A DNA stretch of 64,000 nucleotides from Ferrimonas kyonanensis DSM 18153 (GTDB lineage Bacteria > Pseudomonadota > Gammaproteobacteria > Enterobacterales > Shewanellaceae): assembly GCF_000425405.1 (NCBI RefSeq), contig NZ_AUDJ01000002.1, positions 186,001 through 250,000 on the forward strand. The letters run 5' to 3'. The notes beneath the pieces were generated by a model, which saw nothing but the letters and a program-made list of their open reading frames with translations, was not told the DNA's origin and searched no databases. This document shows, one piece after another, positions 53,871 to 62,377 of this stretch (position 1 is the first letter of the stretch; the number at the start of each line of letters is the position of its first letter). A program made the position numbers and the translations under genes.

Positions 53871-55130
53871 ATGGGCAGCAAAGGTTCGGCCAGCGATTTT
53901 CAAAATCCCTCCGCCGTTGGTGGCGTTCTGTTGCTGGTGATGGTGGCCTTGGCAATGCTGTTGGCTAATTCGCCCCTGAGTCATTGGTATCATGCCTTTC
54001 TGGGAACGCCCGTATCGGTGCAGGTGGGGGAGTTCAAACTGCACAAACCGATGCTGCTGTGGATTAATGATCTGTTGATGGCGTTCTTTTTCAGCCTGGT
54101 GGGGTTGGAGGTAAAACGGGCGCTGCTGCAAGGAACCTTGTCTAAGGGACGCCGGGCGGTGCTGCCGGTGATCGCGGCCATCGGCGGCATGGTGGTACCG
54201 GCGCTGGTGTTTCTGGCCTTCAATGCCCACAACCCCCTGGCGGCGACCGGGTGGGCGATTCCGTCGGTAACCGACATCGCCTTTGCTCTGGGGGTGTTGA
54301 CCCTGCTGGGCAGTCGGGTGCCGCTGCAACTGCGAGTGTTCTTGTTGGCTCTGGCGATCATTGACGACTTGCTGGCGATAGTGATCATTGCCCTGTTCTA
54401 CAGTGAGCCCTTGTCCGCCGTCAACCTGGCGCTGGCGCTGTTTGCTTTTCTGTCGCTGCTGGCCCTAAACCGTTGTGGCGTCATGAAGTTAGTGCCCTAT
54501 ATGCTGCTGGGCATGGTGCTGTGGGTGGCGGTACTCAACTCTGGCGTTCATGCCACGCTGGCCGGGGTGGTATTGGCCTTTACCATTCCCCTGGGCACTG
54601 ACAGTCACGGCGTGTCGCCGAGCCAGTTCCTGGAGCGGGAACTGCATAACTGGAGCACCTATCTGATTTTGCCGATCTTCGCCTTTGCCAATGGCGGCGT
54701 GGACTTTACCCACCTGTCGTTGTCCCAGGTGTTCAGTCCGTTGACGCTGGGGATCGCATTGGGGTTATGCCTGGGTAAACCTGTGGGGGTGTTGAGCTTC
54801 TGCGCGGTGGCAGTAAGGTTGGGTCTGGCGACCCTTCCCAAGGGGGTGGGCTGGCTGCCTCTGACCGGGGTGGCGATGCTGTGTGGCATCGGCTTTACCA
54901 TGGCGATGTTTTTTGCGTCGCTGGCGTTTGAGGTGGGGGCTTTAAACTACAGCGAGATCTCCCGCATTGGCATCCTGCTGGGATCGGCCATCTCGGCCGT
55001 GGGGGGCTACCTGCTGCTGCGCTGGGCCTATCGGCCATCCGCCAAAACCAGGCAAGCAACAAAAAGGGCGCAGTCCGCTGACTGCGCCAATAAAGGGAGT
55101 GGAAGAAAAAGTGGTGAGCCTGGGCCTTAG
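53871..55130 (+). CDS. nhaA: Na+/H+ antiporter NhaA (second copy)
   Basis: A 419-residue NhaA paralogue, closely similar to the copy at 46808 along its whole membrane part. [13 protein letters not shown] and [19 protein letters not shown] keep the essential aspartates. The last helix ends near residue 385; the remaining ~32 residues form a basic hydrophilic tail (RPSAKTRQATKRAQ...) whose codons coincide with the terminator of the convergent barrel gene. The two genes' ends overlap by 4 bases. The start is preceded by GGGAGAAGGG. Having two nhaA genes suggests adaptation to salty or alkaline water. Confidence 0.92.
   Translation: MGSKGSASDFQNPSAVGGVLLLVMVALAMLLANSPLSHWYHAFLGTPVSVQVGEFKLHKPMLLWINDLLMAFFFSLVGLEVKRALLQGTLSKGRRAVLPVIAAIGGMVVPALVFLAFNAHNPLAATGWAIPSVTDIAFALGVLTLLGSRVPLQLRVFLLALAIIDDLLAIVIIALFYSEPLSAVNLALALFAFLSLLALNRCGVMKLVPYMLLGMVLWVAVLNSGVHATLAGVVLAFTIPLGTDSHGVSPSQFLERELHNWSTYLILPIFAFANGGVDFTHLSLSQVFSPLTLGIALGLCLGKPVGVLSFCAVAVRLGLATLPKGVGWLPLTGVAMLCGIGFTMAMFFASLAFEVGALNYSEISRIGILLGSAISAVGGYLLLRWAYRPSAKTRQATKRAQSADCANKGSGRKSGEPGP
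55061..55088 (-). terminator. Terminator of outer-membrane barrel gene, inside nhaA
   Basis: On the minus strand an 8-bp stem GGCGCAGT/ACTGCGCC with a 6-nt loop is followed by five T residues, 38 bases past the barrel gene's stop. It lies within the 3' coding end of the plus-strand nhaA. Confidence 0.85.
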
Positions 55131-55690
55131 AAGCGATAGTCGAATGAGACGTACAGCTGCTGGGTATCGTCCAGGGCAAAGGTGCCGTTGACGCTGCTGC
55201 CCATCTCTTCGTAATCCTGATCCAGGTAGCGATAGCCGATTTCGCTGCTCCAGTGCTGGGTGAAGCGGTACTCGGCGCCGACTTGCCCTCCCCAGACGAA
55301 GTTGGTGTGGGCATTGCCCGCCAGTTTGTTGTCCGCCAGACCGGCGGAGACCCCGGCAAACAGATTCATCTTGTCTGAGGCGCCGACCGGAATCAGGTAA
55401 TCGTAAGAGGCCAGAAACAGGTTCTGTTCCTGCTTGAAACGCTCATCGCCGACATTGAACTTGTCTTCTTTGTAGCTGTAACTGCCACTGATGCGATGGT
55501 GATCGTTAACAATCATGCCGCCACGGAACTGCCAGGTGACGTCATCGCTGTCTTTGCTGGTGTCACCGGAAATGCTGTCTTGCTGCCAGCCGGCGCCGGC
55601 GCCGACGAACCAGTCGATGTCGGCAGCCATGGCCGGGGTGGACAGCAGAGCGGCGGTAACCAGGGACAGGGTGAGTGTTTTCATCGTCAT
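55127..55690 (-). CDS. Outer-membrane beta-barrel protein
   Basis: A 187-residue protein with a signal peptide (MTMKTLTLSLVTAALLSTPAMA, cut after AMA) and an eight-strand-like pattern of alternating aromatic/hydrophobic residues (YDYLIPVG, FAGVSAGLAD, WGGQVGAEYRF, SSEIGYRYLDQDY). It ends in an aromatic residue, LYVSFDYRF, with C-terminal Phe as needed for BAM recognition. This fits the OmpX/OmpW-like or OMP_b-brl family. No porin-size pore is expected; an envelope-stabilising or adhesin-like role is possible. Function unknown. Confidence 0.85.
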   Translation of the reverse strand: MTMKTLTLSLVTAALLSTPAMAADIDWFVGAGAGWQQDSISGDTSKDSDDVTWQFRGGMIVNDHHRISGSYSYKEDKFNVGDERFKQEQNLFLASYDYLIPVGASDKMNLFAGVSAGLADNKLAGNAHTNFVWGGQVGAEYRFTQHWSSEIGYRYLDQDYEEMGSSVNGTFALDDTQQLYVSFDYRF

Positions 55691-55961
55691 TCTCCAACAT
55701 TGGAATAGGTTGTTGGCAGTAACAATACGCCTTCCAGCTTAACCGATTCTGAACTGCCGGCCTTGGCAGCTGAACCTAAACTTAATTCAGTTTCAACTGG
55801 TGCTTTATTGAATTTATATGTTTTATTTTCAATGGCTTATGTTGGTGTTCGGACTGTTTCAAACAATGAGAAACTGGCTTGCAGATATCGCGAAAATCGG
55901 CCGTCGAGGCGGTGGTCCACTGTTACAGAAAGGAAGGTAATGGGGCGGGAGCCCCACCCCT

Positions 55962-57512
55962 TCAGTGGTGCCGGTTGACCCGAGACAGGGCTTGATACAG
56001 CGGGTGCAGACGCGGGTACAACTTCAGATAGACCTGCTGATACAGGGATTGGTAGCGCTGATGGTGCAGGCGGTCTGGCTCGAAGCGCTGACCGACGCGA
56101 ACCATGCCTTGCTGGGCCTGATTCAGGTTCGGGTACCAGTTGAGGTAGCGGGCCGCACACAGTGCCGCTCCCAACCCAGAGGTTTCGGTGGTGTGAACCC
56201 GCTCCACCGGCAGTCCGAACAGATCGGCGGTCAGTTGCAAAATGGCATCGCTTTGAGCACCGCCGCCGGAGACCCTCAGCAAACAGGTGGATTGACCAGA
56301 GCGCCGTTGAATTCGCTCCAGCCCCTCTTTCAAGCCATAGCCCAGCCCCTCGATCATTGCCCGATACAGGTGGGCGCGGGTGTGCTGGTCGCCAAAGCCG
56401 ATGATGGCGCCACGGGCTTCCGGGCCGGGTTGGCGTACGCCGGCGCCCCAATAGGGTTGCAGTATCAGACCATCACTGCCGGGCTCGACGGCCGTGATAA
56501 GATCGTCCAGCAGGGCTTCGGCAACGGTATTTTGCTGCTCGGCTAACAACTGCTCCAACTGGCCAAACTGCTCTTTGAACCAGCTGACCATCCAGAATCC
56601 CCGGAACAGCATCACTTCCAGCAGATACTGGTCCGCCACCGCCGCCGGATAGGCCGGCATCAGCGAGGTCACTTCGCGGTAGTGGTGGCTGGCGACATTG
56701 ACCGTGGCGGTGGTGCCAAAGCTCAGGCACGCGACGCCCTCCTGGTGGCCTCCACTGCCAAGGATCTCGCAGGCTTTATCGCCTCCTGCGGCGATCACCG
56801 GCAGATCATTGGGCAGGCCGGTTTGCAGGGCGACGTCGTTGCTGATCTTCCCCAGTGACTGTCCAGGCGCCACCAGCTCGGGCATCTGTTCCGAGGTCAG
56901 GCTCAGTGCCCGCCAGCGCCAGCTCAGAGGAGAGGCCCAGCGCTGCCGTTTGTAATCAAATGGCAGGTAACCCACCTGACCGGCAATGCTGTCCCGATAG
57001 TGGCCGGTCAGTCGGTAACTGAGATAGCCGCCGATCTGCACCACCTTGTGGCATTGTTGCCACAACTCCGGTTCATAACGTGCCAGCATGTTACTGAAGG
57101 CCCGTTGCCGAAACCCTTGTATGGCTTTGCCGATGATCGGCAGCCAGGTCAAGGGCCGCTGGTGCCAGGGTAGGGGAGGCAGATCCAGGCACTGGCGCTG
57201 ATCCGTCCACAACACCGCCGGTCGCAGCGGCCGGCCCTGCTTGTTCAGGAACACCAGTGAGGTGCGCTGAGCGGTTACCGTCATGGCTTTGATCCCGCTG
57301 AGCCTGGCCCCCTGCTGCTTGAGAAGGTCAATGGCGTCCAGCAGCGCCTGCCAATAGTGTTCGGCGTCCATTTCTGCGGCGCCGGCCTGCGGGGTATGGT
57401 AGGCCGGTGAAAAGTGAATCTGGGCTTTGTGCAACACCTGGCCCTGGCGATCAAACAACAGGGCCCGCAGACTCTGGGTGCCGTTGTCGATGGCGAGTAT
57501 GCTGTCGCTCAT
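55962..57512 (-). CDS. FGGY-family carbohydrate kinase
   Basis: A 516-residue kinase of the FGGY fold. The phosphate-1 motif ILAIDNGTQSLRALLFD starts the protein, IKAMTVTAQRTSLVFL and LWTDQR follow (substrate-side), SFGTTATVN and the adenosine motif SGGGAQSDAILQLTADLFGLPVE come later. It would phosphorylate a polyol or sugar; next to a GlpD-like oxidase, glycerol or a glycerol derivative is a sensible guess, but true GlpK signatures are not complete. Its ATG overlaps the stop of the GlpD-like gene (ATGA). It is the last gene of the operon. Confidence 0.85.
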   Translation of the reverse strand: MSDSILAIDNGTQSLRALLFDRQGQVLHKAQIHFSPAYHTPQAGAAEMDAEHYWQALLDAIDLLKQQGARLSGIKAMTVTAQRTSLVFLNKQGRPLRPAVLWTDQRQCLDLPPLPWHQRPLTWLPIIGKAIQGFRQRAFSNMLARYEPELWQQCHKVVQIGGYLSYRLTGHYRDSIAGQVGYLPFDYKRQRWASPLSWRWRALSLTSEQMPELVAPGQSLGKISNDVALQTGLPNDLPVIAAGGDKACEILGSGGHQEGVACLSFGTTATVNVASHHYREVTSLMPAYPAAVADQYLLEVMLFRGFWMVSWFKEQFGQLEQLLAEQQNTVAEALLDDLITAVEPGSDGLILQPYWGAGVRQPGPEARGAIIGFGDQHTRAHLYRAMIEGLGYGLKEGLERIQRRSGQSTCLLRVSGGGAQSDAILQLTADLFGLPVERVHTTETSGLGAALCAARYLNWYPNLNQAQQGMVRVGQRFEPDRLHHQRYQSLYQQVYLKLYPRLHPLYQALSRVNRHH

Positions 57513-58999
57513 GATGCCGGGCTCCGGAATGGCTGCGGACTGTAGAACGAGTGCCAGATCGACCAGAAGCGCTGCCATTGGGAGTGGCAGTGTTGCTCAC
57601 TCCAGCCCAGGTGGTGCTGACACAGCTCCAGAATCGGCTCTTGATAGCGCAGCAGCTCCTGGCCCAGAGTCAACCCCAGCCGGGTACGCCTCAGGAGCAG
57701 GTCATCCAGGTGGCGTATTCCCTGCTGCTCGGCGGCATGGGCCAGTTGTGACCAGGTATAGGTGGAGTTGCCGATGGGCCAGTCACGCTGAACCGGCGCG
57801 GATACCGGCGGCAACTCGGCGCGGCGCAGGGGCCGTTGCAGCTGAGTGGCGGTGTGGCTGAGTATCTCCTGGGCGGTATCGAGGAAGGTGGTCAGTTTGC
57901 CGCCGGTCAGGTTGACCAGGCCGGCTTCGCTCCAGACCAGGTGTTCGCGACTGGCGTCCGAGGGGGCGTTGTGATTGTCCTTGGGGACGATCACCGGCCG
58001 TACTCCAGACCAGCTGCTGATGATGTCCTGCTGCCTGGCCTTGGGGTCCAGAGTCAGCATCGCCCGCCACAGGTAGTCGAACTCCTCTTCGGTCATGGCG
58101 ATGTCGCGTCGAAGTGCCGCGGTGTGGTCAAGATCCGTGGTGCCCAGTACCGAGCACCCCAGCCAGGGGTAGAGGTAGACCGGGCGGCGGTCATCCGGGT
58201 GTTCCAACGTCAGCGCCGCTGGAGCCGGGTAGCGCCAGGCCGGCAGCACCAGATGGCTGCCCCTTAGCGGTCGAATCACCTGGTCGTCCGGCAGAGCGGT
58301 GAGCTCAGAGCACCAGGCGCCGGCACAGTTGACCACCACCCCGGCGGTGATCGGGTGTGGCTGGCCATCGAGGCTGATGCGCACGCCGCTGACGCCGTCG
58401 TGGTTGTGAGTCAGGGTCTCCACGGGGGTGTAGTGACATAGATCCAGCCCTTTCTCCACTGCCGCTTCAAGCAGCCAGGTGATCAAGGCACAGTCATCAC
58501 TGATGGCATCGAAGTAACGGCTGGCACCGAGGCTATTGTCGAGCTGGTAGTGGGGAGTGGCGTGGATCAACTGCTCGGCGGTCAGTCTGCCTGGCTGACA
58601 GCCTTTGGCAAACTGGCGATAGGCTTTTAAGGCGATTTGCATCTGCCAGGGTTTGGGTTTGCCCTGGGGTTGATGCAGGAACCAGAATGGCAAGGGTTGC
58701 ACCAACGTCGGATGGTGGGCCATTAATTGATCCCGTGCCTGGGCCGCTTGCCGAGTCAGGCGCCAGTCCCCTTTGGCCAGGTAACGCAGGCCGCCATGAA
58801 TCATCTTGGAGGAGCGGCTGGAGGTGCCACTGGAGAAGTCGCCAGCTTCCAGCAGCAGGGTGGAGAACCCGTTCAGGCAAGCCAGCCAGGCGACGGCTGC
58901 CCCATTGATGCCACCGCCGACAATCACCACGTCGTAGCCGGTTTTGCCGGCGGCCAGGGCGCGTTGACTGGATTGAATTCGCTGGGCCAGATTGCTCAT
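57509..58999 (-). CDS. GlpD-like FAD-dependent glycerol-3-phosphate dehydrogenase
   Basis: A 496-residue flavoprotein. The N-terminal dinucleotide motif VVIVGGGINGAAVAWLA and the GlpD motif SSGTSSRSSKMIHGGLRYL are conserved, later VNCAGAWC, PLRGSHLVLP, YLYPWLGCSVLGTTD, WSGVRPV and the GGKLTTF motif of GlpD/GlpA enzymes. It likely oxidises glycerol 3-phosphate or a derivative and feeds quinone at the membrane. Length fits GlpD (501). It overlaps both neighbours by 4 bases (ATGA at each end), the tightest arrangement in the window. A second, housekeeping glpD would normally lie elsewhere. Confidence 0.87.
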   Translation of the reverse strand: MSNLAQRIQSSQRALAAGKTGYDVVIVGGGINGAAVAWLACLNGFSTLLLEAGDFSSGTSSRSSKMIHGGLRYLAKGDWRLTRQAAQARDQLMAHHPTLVQPLPFWFLHQPQGKPKPWQMQIALKAYRQFAKGCQPGRLTAEQLIHATPHYQLDNSLGASRYFDAISDDCALITWLLEAAVEKGLDLCHYTPVETLTHNHDGVSGVRISLDGQPHPITAGVVVNCAGAWCSELTALPDDQVIRPLRGSHLVLPAWRYPAPAALTLEHPDDRRPVYLYPWLGCSVLGTTDLDHTAALRRDIAMTEEEFDYLWRAMLTLDPKARQQDIISSWSGVRPVIVPKDNHNAPSDASREHLVWSEAGLVNLTGGKLTTFLDTAQEILSHTATQLQRPLRRAELPPVSAPVQRDWPIGNSTYTWSQLAHAAEQQGIRHLDDLLLRRTRLGLTLGQELLRYQEPILELCQHHLGWSEQHCHSQWQRFWSIWHSFYSPQPFRSPAS

Positions 59000-60591
59000 A
59001 GGCGCTCCATCAGGGTACCGGGATTCATGATGCCTTTGGGGTCGTAGCGATCGAACACCGCCTGAATGCCGGCCTGGGTCAGGGGATCTTTTTCATGATG
59101 CAGGTAGGGGCTGTGATCCTTGCCGACGCCGTGTTGATGACTGATGGTACCGCCGCCTTTGACCACCGCGGTGCTGGCGGCGGCTTTGAGTTTCTGCCAG
59201 GTGGCCAGGCTGGCCTCGAAGTCGGCCTGCGCCGGGAACACATAGGTGGTGTAGAGGCTGCAGCCTTGTTTATAGACGTGACTGAGGTGGGTATAGCACA
59301 GCAATGGCGTGTCGCCGGCGGCCTGTTTCAAGGCCGCTTCCATCTGTTCCTGCAGGGCTTGCACCTTGTCCCAGTTGGCCGCGGTTTCAAAGGTGTCCAC
59401 CAGATATCCGTGCTGCCACAAGCTCTGACGCAGGTAGGGGGCGGAGTAGCGATTCTGGCGCCAATGCTCTCCCAGCCCCTTGAGAGCCAGCTTACCCTGA
59501 TGGCGCCGGGCAATGGCTTTGATGGCGCGACGCGACTGGCGAACCTGTCGACGGCTGCCACTGACGCCCCAGGTCATCATCGCTGGTTCATCCCCCAGCC
59601 CCAGCAGCCGGAACAGCCGCTGCAGTCGTCCCAGTTTGGGCTGAGGCAGGGCCAGCTGCAATTGGGTGTTGGTTTCCGTGGGGTGACTCAGGCGCATCAT
59701 GCTGGCGCTGACGTTGTTCTGGGCAATTTCGCGAATGGCCGCCAGCCCCGCCTGCCAACTGGGGAAGAAGCTGACGTAAAATTGTTCTTGTTCTGGCAGT
59801 GGCTGGACTCGCACCTCCGCTTCGGACAGGATGCCCAACCGCCCCTCGGAGCCCAGAATCATCTCTCGCCAGTCCGGGCCGGCAGAGCTGGCGGGGAAGC
59901 TGGGGAGGGACAGGGGCCCTTGCGGGGTATGAACCACACCACTGGAAAACAACTGCTCGATGCGTCCATAGCGCAGAGATTGCTGGCCGGAACTGCGACT
60001 GGCAATCCAGCCGCCGAGGGTGGACCATTCAAACGACTGAGGGAAGTGGCCCAGGGTATAGCCGCGGGCATTGAGTTGGGCCTCGAGATCCGGACCTCGA
60101 ACTCCCGCCTCGAACCAGGCCAGCTGACTGGTGGTATCCAGAGACAGCAACCGGTTCATCCGCTCCATGGAGACGGTAATGACGGCCTGCTCACCGGCAC
60201 AGGGGTTGATGTGGCCAACGACGCTGGTACCGCCGCCGTAGGGGATCAGCGTGGCGTTGTGTTTGCCGGCGAAGGCCAGCAGTTGTTCCAGATGATCGCG
60301 GTTTTGTGGAAAGGCGACCGCATCAGGGGCAACGCCGACATCGCCGGCTTTGAAGGCCAGCCAATCCGGTAAACTCTGGCCCCTGGCATAGCGAACCCGG
60401 GTTTCGGCATCGATCTGGTACAGCTCGTGCTCCGGTAACCGCGAGGGGGGCAGGCGGGCGGCGGTTTGCGCCAGCGTGGCTTGTGGCAGCGGGGTGGCGC
60501 TGCCGAGCAGCTGGGTCAGTACCTGGTGCGCGATGGCGGGCAGGGGCTTCTGTTTTTGGGCGTCGCCCCAACCATTCCAAACCTTTTCCAT
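58996..60591 (-). CDS. FAD-binding oxidase, alkyldihydroxyacetone-phosphate-synthase (AGPS)-like
   Basis: A 531-residue flavoprotein of the PCMH/VAO type. The FAD loop TLIPYGGGTSVVGHI (about residue 115), SFEWSTLGGWIASRSSGQQSLRYGRIEQL and MILGSEGRLGILSEAEVRV, and late GGGTISHQHGVGKDHSPYL (about residue 485) match eukaryotic and bacterial AGPS, whose His-rich loop acts in ether-bond formation on acyl-dihydroxyacetone phosphate. It starts the three-gene operon. Ether-lipid making or breaking is possible; a plain hydroxy-acid or glycerol-phosphate oxidase is the alternative. Confidence 0.82.
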   Translation of the reverse strand: MEKVWNGWGDAQKQKPLPAIAHQVLTQLLGSATPLPQATLAQTAARLPPSRLPEHELYQIDAETRVRYARGQSLPDWLAFKAGDVGVAPDAVAFPQNRDHLEQLLAFAGKHNATLIPYGGGTSVVGHINPCAGEQAVITVSMERMNRLLSLDTTSQLAWFEAGVRGPDLEAQLNARGYTLGHFPQSFEWSTLGGWIASRSSGQQSLRYGRIEQLFSSGVVHTPQGPLSLPSFPASSAGPDWREMILGSEGRLGILSEAEVRVQPLPEQEQFYVSFFPSWQAGLAAIREIAQNNVSASMMRLSHPTETNTQLQLALPQPKLGRLQRLFRLLGLGDEPAMMTWGVSGSRRQVRQSRRAIKAIARRHQGKLALKGLGEHWRQNRYSAPYLRQSLWQHGYLVDTFETAANWDKVQALQEQMEAALKQAAGDTPLLCYTHLSHVYKQGCSLYTTYVFPAQADFEASLATWQKLKAAASTAVVKGGGTISHQHGVGKDHSPYLHHEKDPLTQAGIQAVFDRYDPKGIMNPGTLMERL

Positions 60592-60742
60592 GTTAATTCT
60601 CGTCCGTGTTGTTAATTTTTTGTTTATAACTCTATGAGATAACGGATTTTTGATATTTATACAAGTGTTTGAAAAATAGAAGTGCGCTTCGGGGTGTCAA
60701 GGTGGCGGCCCTGGAACGGGTCGACAGGCAGATACGGGCGAC

Positions 60743-60772
60743 AAAAAACAGCCGGTGGACCAGCCACCGGCC
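60743..60772 (-). terminator. Minus-strand terminator in a gene-free region
   Basis: Minus strand: GCCGGTGG-N5-CCACCGGC stem followed by TG and six T residues. It faces no annotated gene on that strand; the nearest downstream start (60591) is 152 bases on. It could end a short RNA or attenuate the AGPS-like operon leader. Confidence 0.7.
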
Positions 60773-60991
60773 TAAATGCGGTCGTTGCCCGCGCTTCCGA
60801 ACGGAGTGGCTGCGCCGGCAGGGAATTACGCCGAAACAGGGAAGAAACAGGCAACAGCAGACACTCTAGCAAGCTGACCCGTGCCTGGAATCATCAAAAT
60901 TGCGGATTTATTCCCCGCCGTCATGCTCGGCTTGGGTTGTGCGCCCCCGGCAGCAGGCGGTGAAAAATGCGTCGTACCTGAGCCGGGCCCC

Positions 60992-61019
60992 TTGTCTAAT
61001 TTCCAGTTCGTGGTACTTT
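60992..61019 (+). promoter_or_regulatory. Probable efpL promoter
   Basis: TTGTCT (60992-60997), a 16-base spacer and TACTTT (61014-61019) with an extended TGG before it, about 33 bases upstream of the efpL ATG. Confidence 0.4.
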
Positions 61020-61051
61020 CTGCTCATCGTACATTGTAGGAAGCTCTAATC

Positions 61052-61627
61052 ATGCCAAAGGCAAGTGAAATCAAAAAATCCGCCGCGATTGAACACAATG
61101 GTAAGGTGTACCTGGTTAAGGACATCAGTAAGTTGACCCCAAGTGGTCGGGCGGGCGCCAGCCTGTATCGCATGCGGATGTACGATGTGGTCAGCGGTGC
61201 CAAGGCGGATGAGAGCTTTAAAGCGGATGAGATGATCACCCTGGCGGATCTGACTCGTCATGACGCGTCGTTCTCTTACATCGATGGCGATGAATACGTG
61301 TTTATGGATGACGTCGACTACACCCCGTACAACTTCAACAAGGACGCCATCGTCGAAGAGTTGCCGTTCATCACCGAAGACACCAAGGGGATTCAGGTGC
61401 TGGCGGTAGACGGGGTGCCGGTGGCCATTGAACTGCCGAGCCACGTGGACCTGGTGATTGTGGAGACCGATCCCTCCATCAAGGGCGCGTCTGCCAGTGC
61501 CCGGACTAAACCGGCGATTCTGTCCACCGGCCTGACGGTACAGGTACCGGAATACATCGCCAGCGGTGAAAAGATTCGAGTCAACACCGCCGAGTCCAAG
61601 TTTATGAGCCGCGCCGACAACAAGTAA
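61052..61627 (+). CDS. efpL: Elongation factor P-like protein EfpL (YeiP)
   Basis: A 191-residue three-domain translation factor of the EF-P/IF5A fold. [23 protein letters not shown] opens the KOW-like domain; the loop entering the peptidyl-transferase centre is [13 protein letters not shown] with Arg-33, as in E. coli EfpL where Arg replaces the modified Lys of [37 protein letters not shown] matches the third domain. It helps ribosomes through proline-containing stalling motifs. Monocistronic, with promoter and terminator visible. Confidence 0.95.
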   Translation: MPKASEIKKSAAIEHNGKVYLVKDISKLTPSGRAGASLYRMRMYDVVSGAKADESFKADEMITLADLTRHDASFSYIDGDEYVFMDDVDYTPYNFNKDAIVEELPFITEDTKGIQVLAVDGVPVAIELPSHVDLVIVETDPSIKGASASARTKPAILSTGLTVQVPEYIASGEKIRVNTAESKFMSRADNK

Positions 61628-61646
61628 CCTTGGCGGCAGCGCACCG

Positions 61647-61679
61647 AAAAGGCCAGTCCTGACCAGGACTGGCCTTTTT
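61647..61679 (+). terminator. Terminator of efpL
   Basis: An 11-bp stem (61651-61661 with 61664-61674) preceded by four A residues and followed by five T residues; may also serve the convergent M15 peptidase gene. Confidence 0.92.
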
Positions 61680-61699
61680 GTTTTTGATATGAGCGAGGC

Positions 61700-62377
61700 T
61701 CACTGGCCCGGTGGTGGGCTGATTCGGTACAGGTACTGCTCTGCCAGTTGTGGCAATCGGGCCAGGATTTGAGGTTTCAGGGCGATGTCGCTGCTCTGCA
61801 ATTGAGTGGCCAGCGCCGAGGGCGAGAACTGGGCCAGTGCTGGTTGGCTGACTGGGGCAAAACTCAGGTGCCAGGGCTCGGGCTGGACGCCACCAAGATC
61901 CTGGCGATAGGGAAAAAAGAAGCCAAACTGACTGGCTTGCTCGCACAGCCAACGGTGCATCGGCGCGTTGGGGCCGTCATCCTGGTACTCCCAGGGTTCC
62001 AGCTTCAGATCATGACCATCGATGGCATTGGCATCGAACAGATCCAGATCCGTTCCCCAGTGATGGCGGGAGGCGCCGGGCAAGGCCGACCAGACTAAAA
62101 TGGCGTTCAGGCACTCATCATCGCTGAGGTCGGCGACGCACAGGGGCTGGTTGACGCTGTCCAGCAGCGGTCGCTGGCCTCGGGCTTTGCCGTTGAAGAT
62201 CGCCAGTTGGCGCTCGAAACTGCGCCAGCCTGAGGCGATCTGAACGTCGAAGCCAGCGCCGTGAGCGGCTTCTTGCAACTGGCGCAGGGCGATGGCGGTG
62301 CGACTCTCCACACGCTGGCCATCCAGAGCCACCAGGTGGCCCTGGTCCAGCCCGAGCAGTTGCGATTGGCTCAACAC
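61700..62377 (-). CDS. M15-family (VanY-like) D-alanyl-D-alanine carboxypeptidase homologue
   Basis: A 225-residue zinc peptidase of the VanY/M15B type. The [10 protein letters not shown] motif (residues 103-112) gives the first His and Asp metal ligands, and PEPWHLSF supplies the last His; [11 protein letters not shown] is the usual Arg-containing substrate segment. I chose the GTG at 62377, which overlaps the dapE stop (GTGTTGA). No signal peptide is seen, unlike most cell-wall carboxypeptidases, so it may act on cytoplasmic muropeptide fragments. Co-expression with dapE links it to meso-diaminopimelate and wall metabolism. Confidence 0.8.
   Translation of the reverse strand: MLSQSQLLGLDQGHLVALDGQRVESRTAIALRQLQEAAHGAGFDVQIASGWRSFERQLAIFNGKARGQRPLLDSVNQPLCVADLSDDECLNAILVWSALPGASRHHWGTDLDLFDANAIDGHDLKLEPWEYQDDGPNAPMHRWLCEQASQFGFFFPYRQDLGGVQPEPWHLSFAPVSQPALAQFSPSALATQLQSSDIALKPQILARLPQLAEQYLYRISPPPGQ

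Larger units (their letters stand above)
60592..61051. other. Intergenic region between AGPS-like operon and efpL
   Basis: These 460 bases hold an AT-rich stretch next to the AGPS-like gene (60600-60690, promoter-like on the minus strand), the minus-strand terminator-like hairpin at 60743-60772, GC-rich sequence without a credible gene, and the efpL promoter. Confidence 0.45.

Noticed and set aside
59095-60372. A 425-codon plus-strand frame over the AGPS-like gene
   Set aside because: Composition is shadow-like, and the minus-strand gene has conserved FAD and His-loop motifs.
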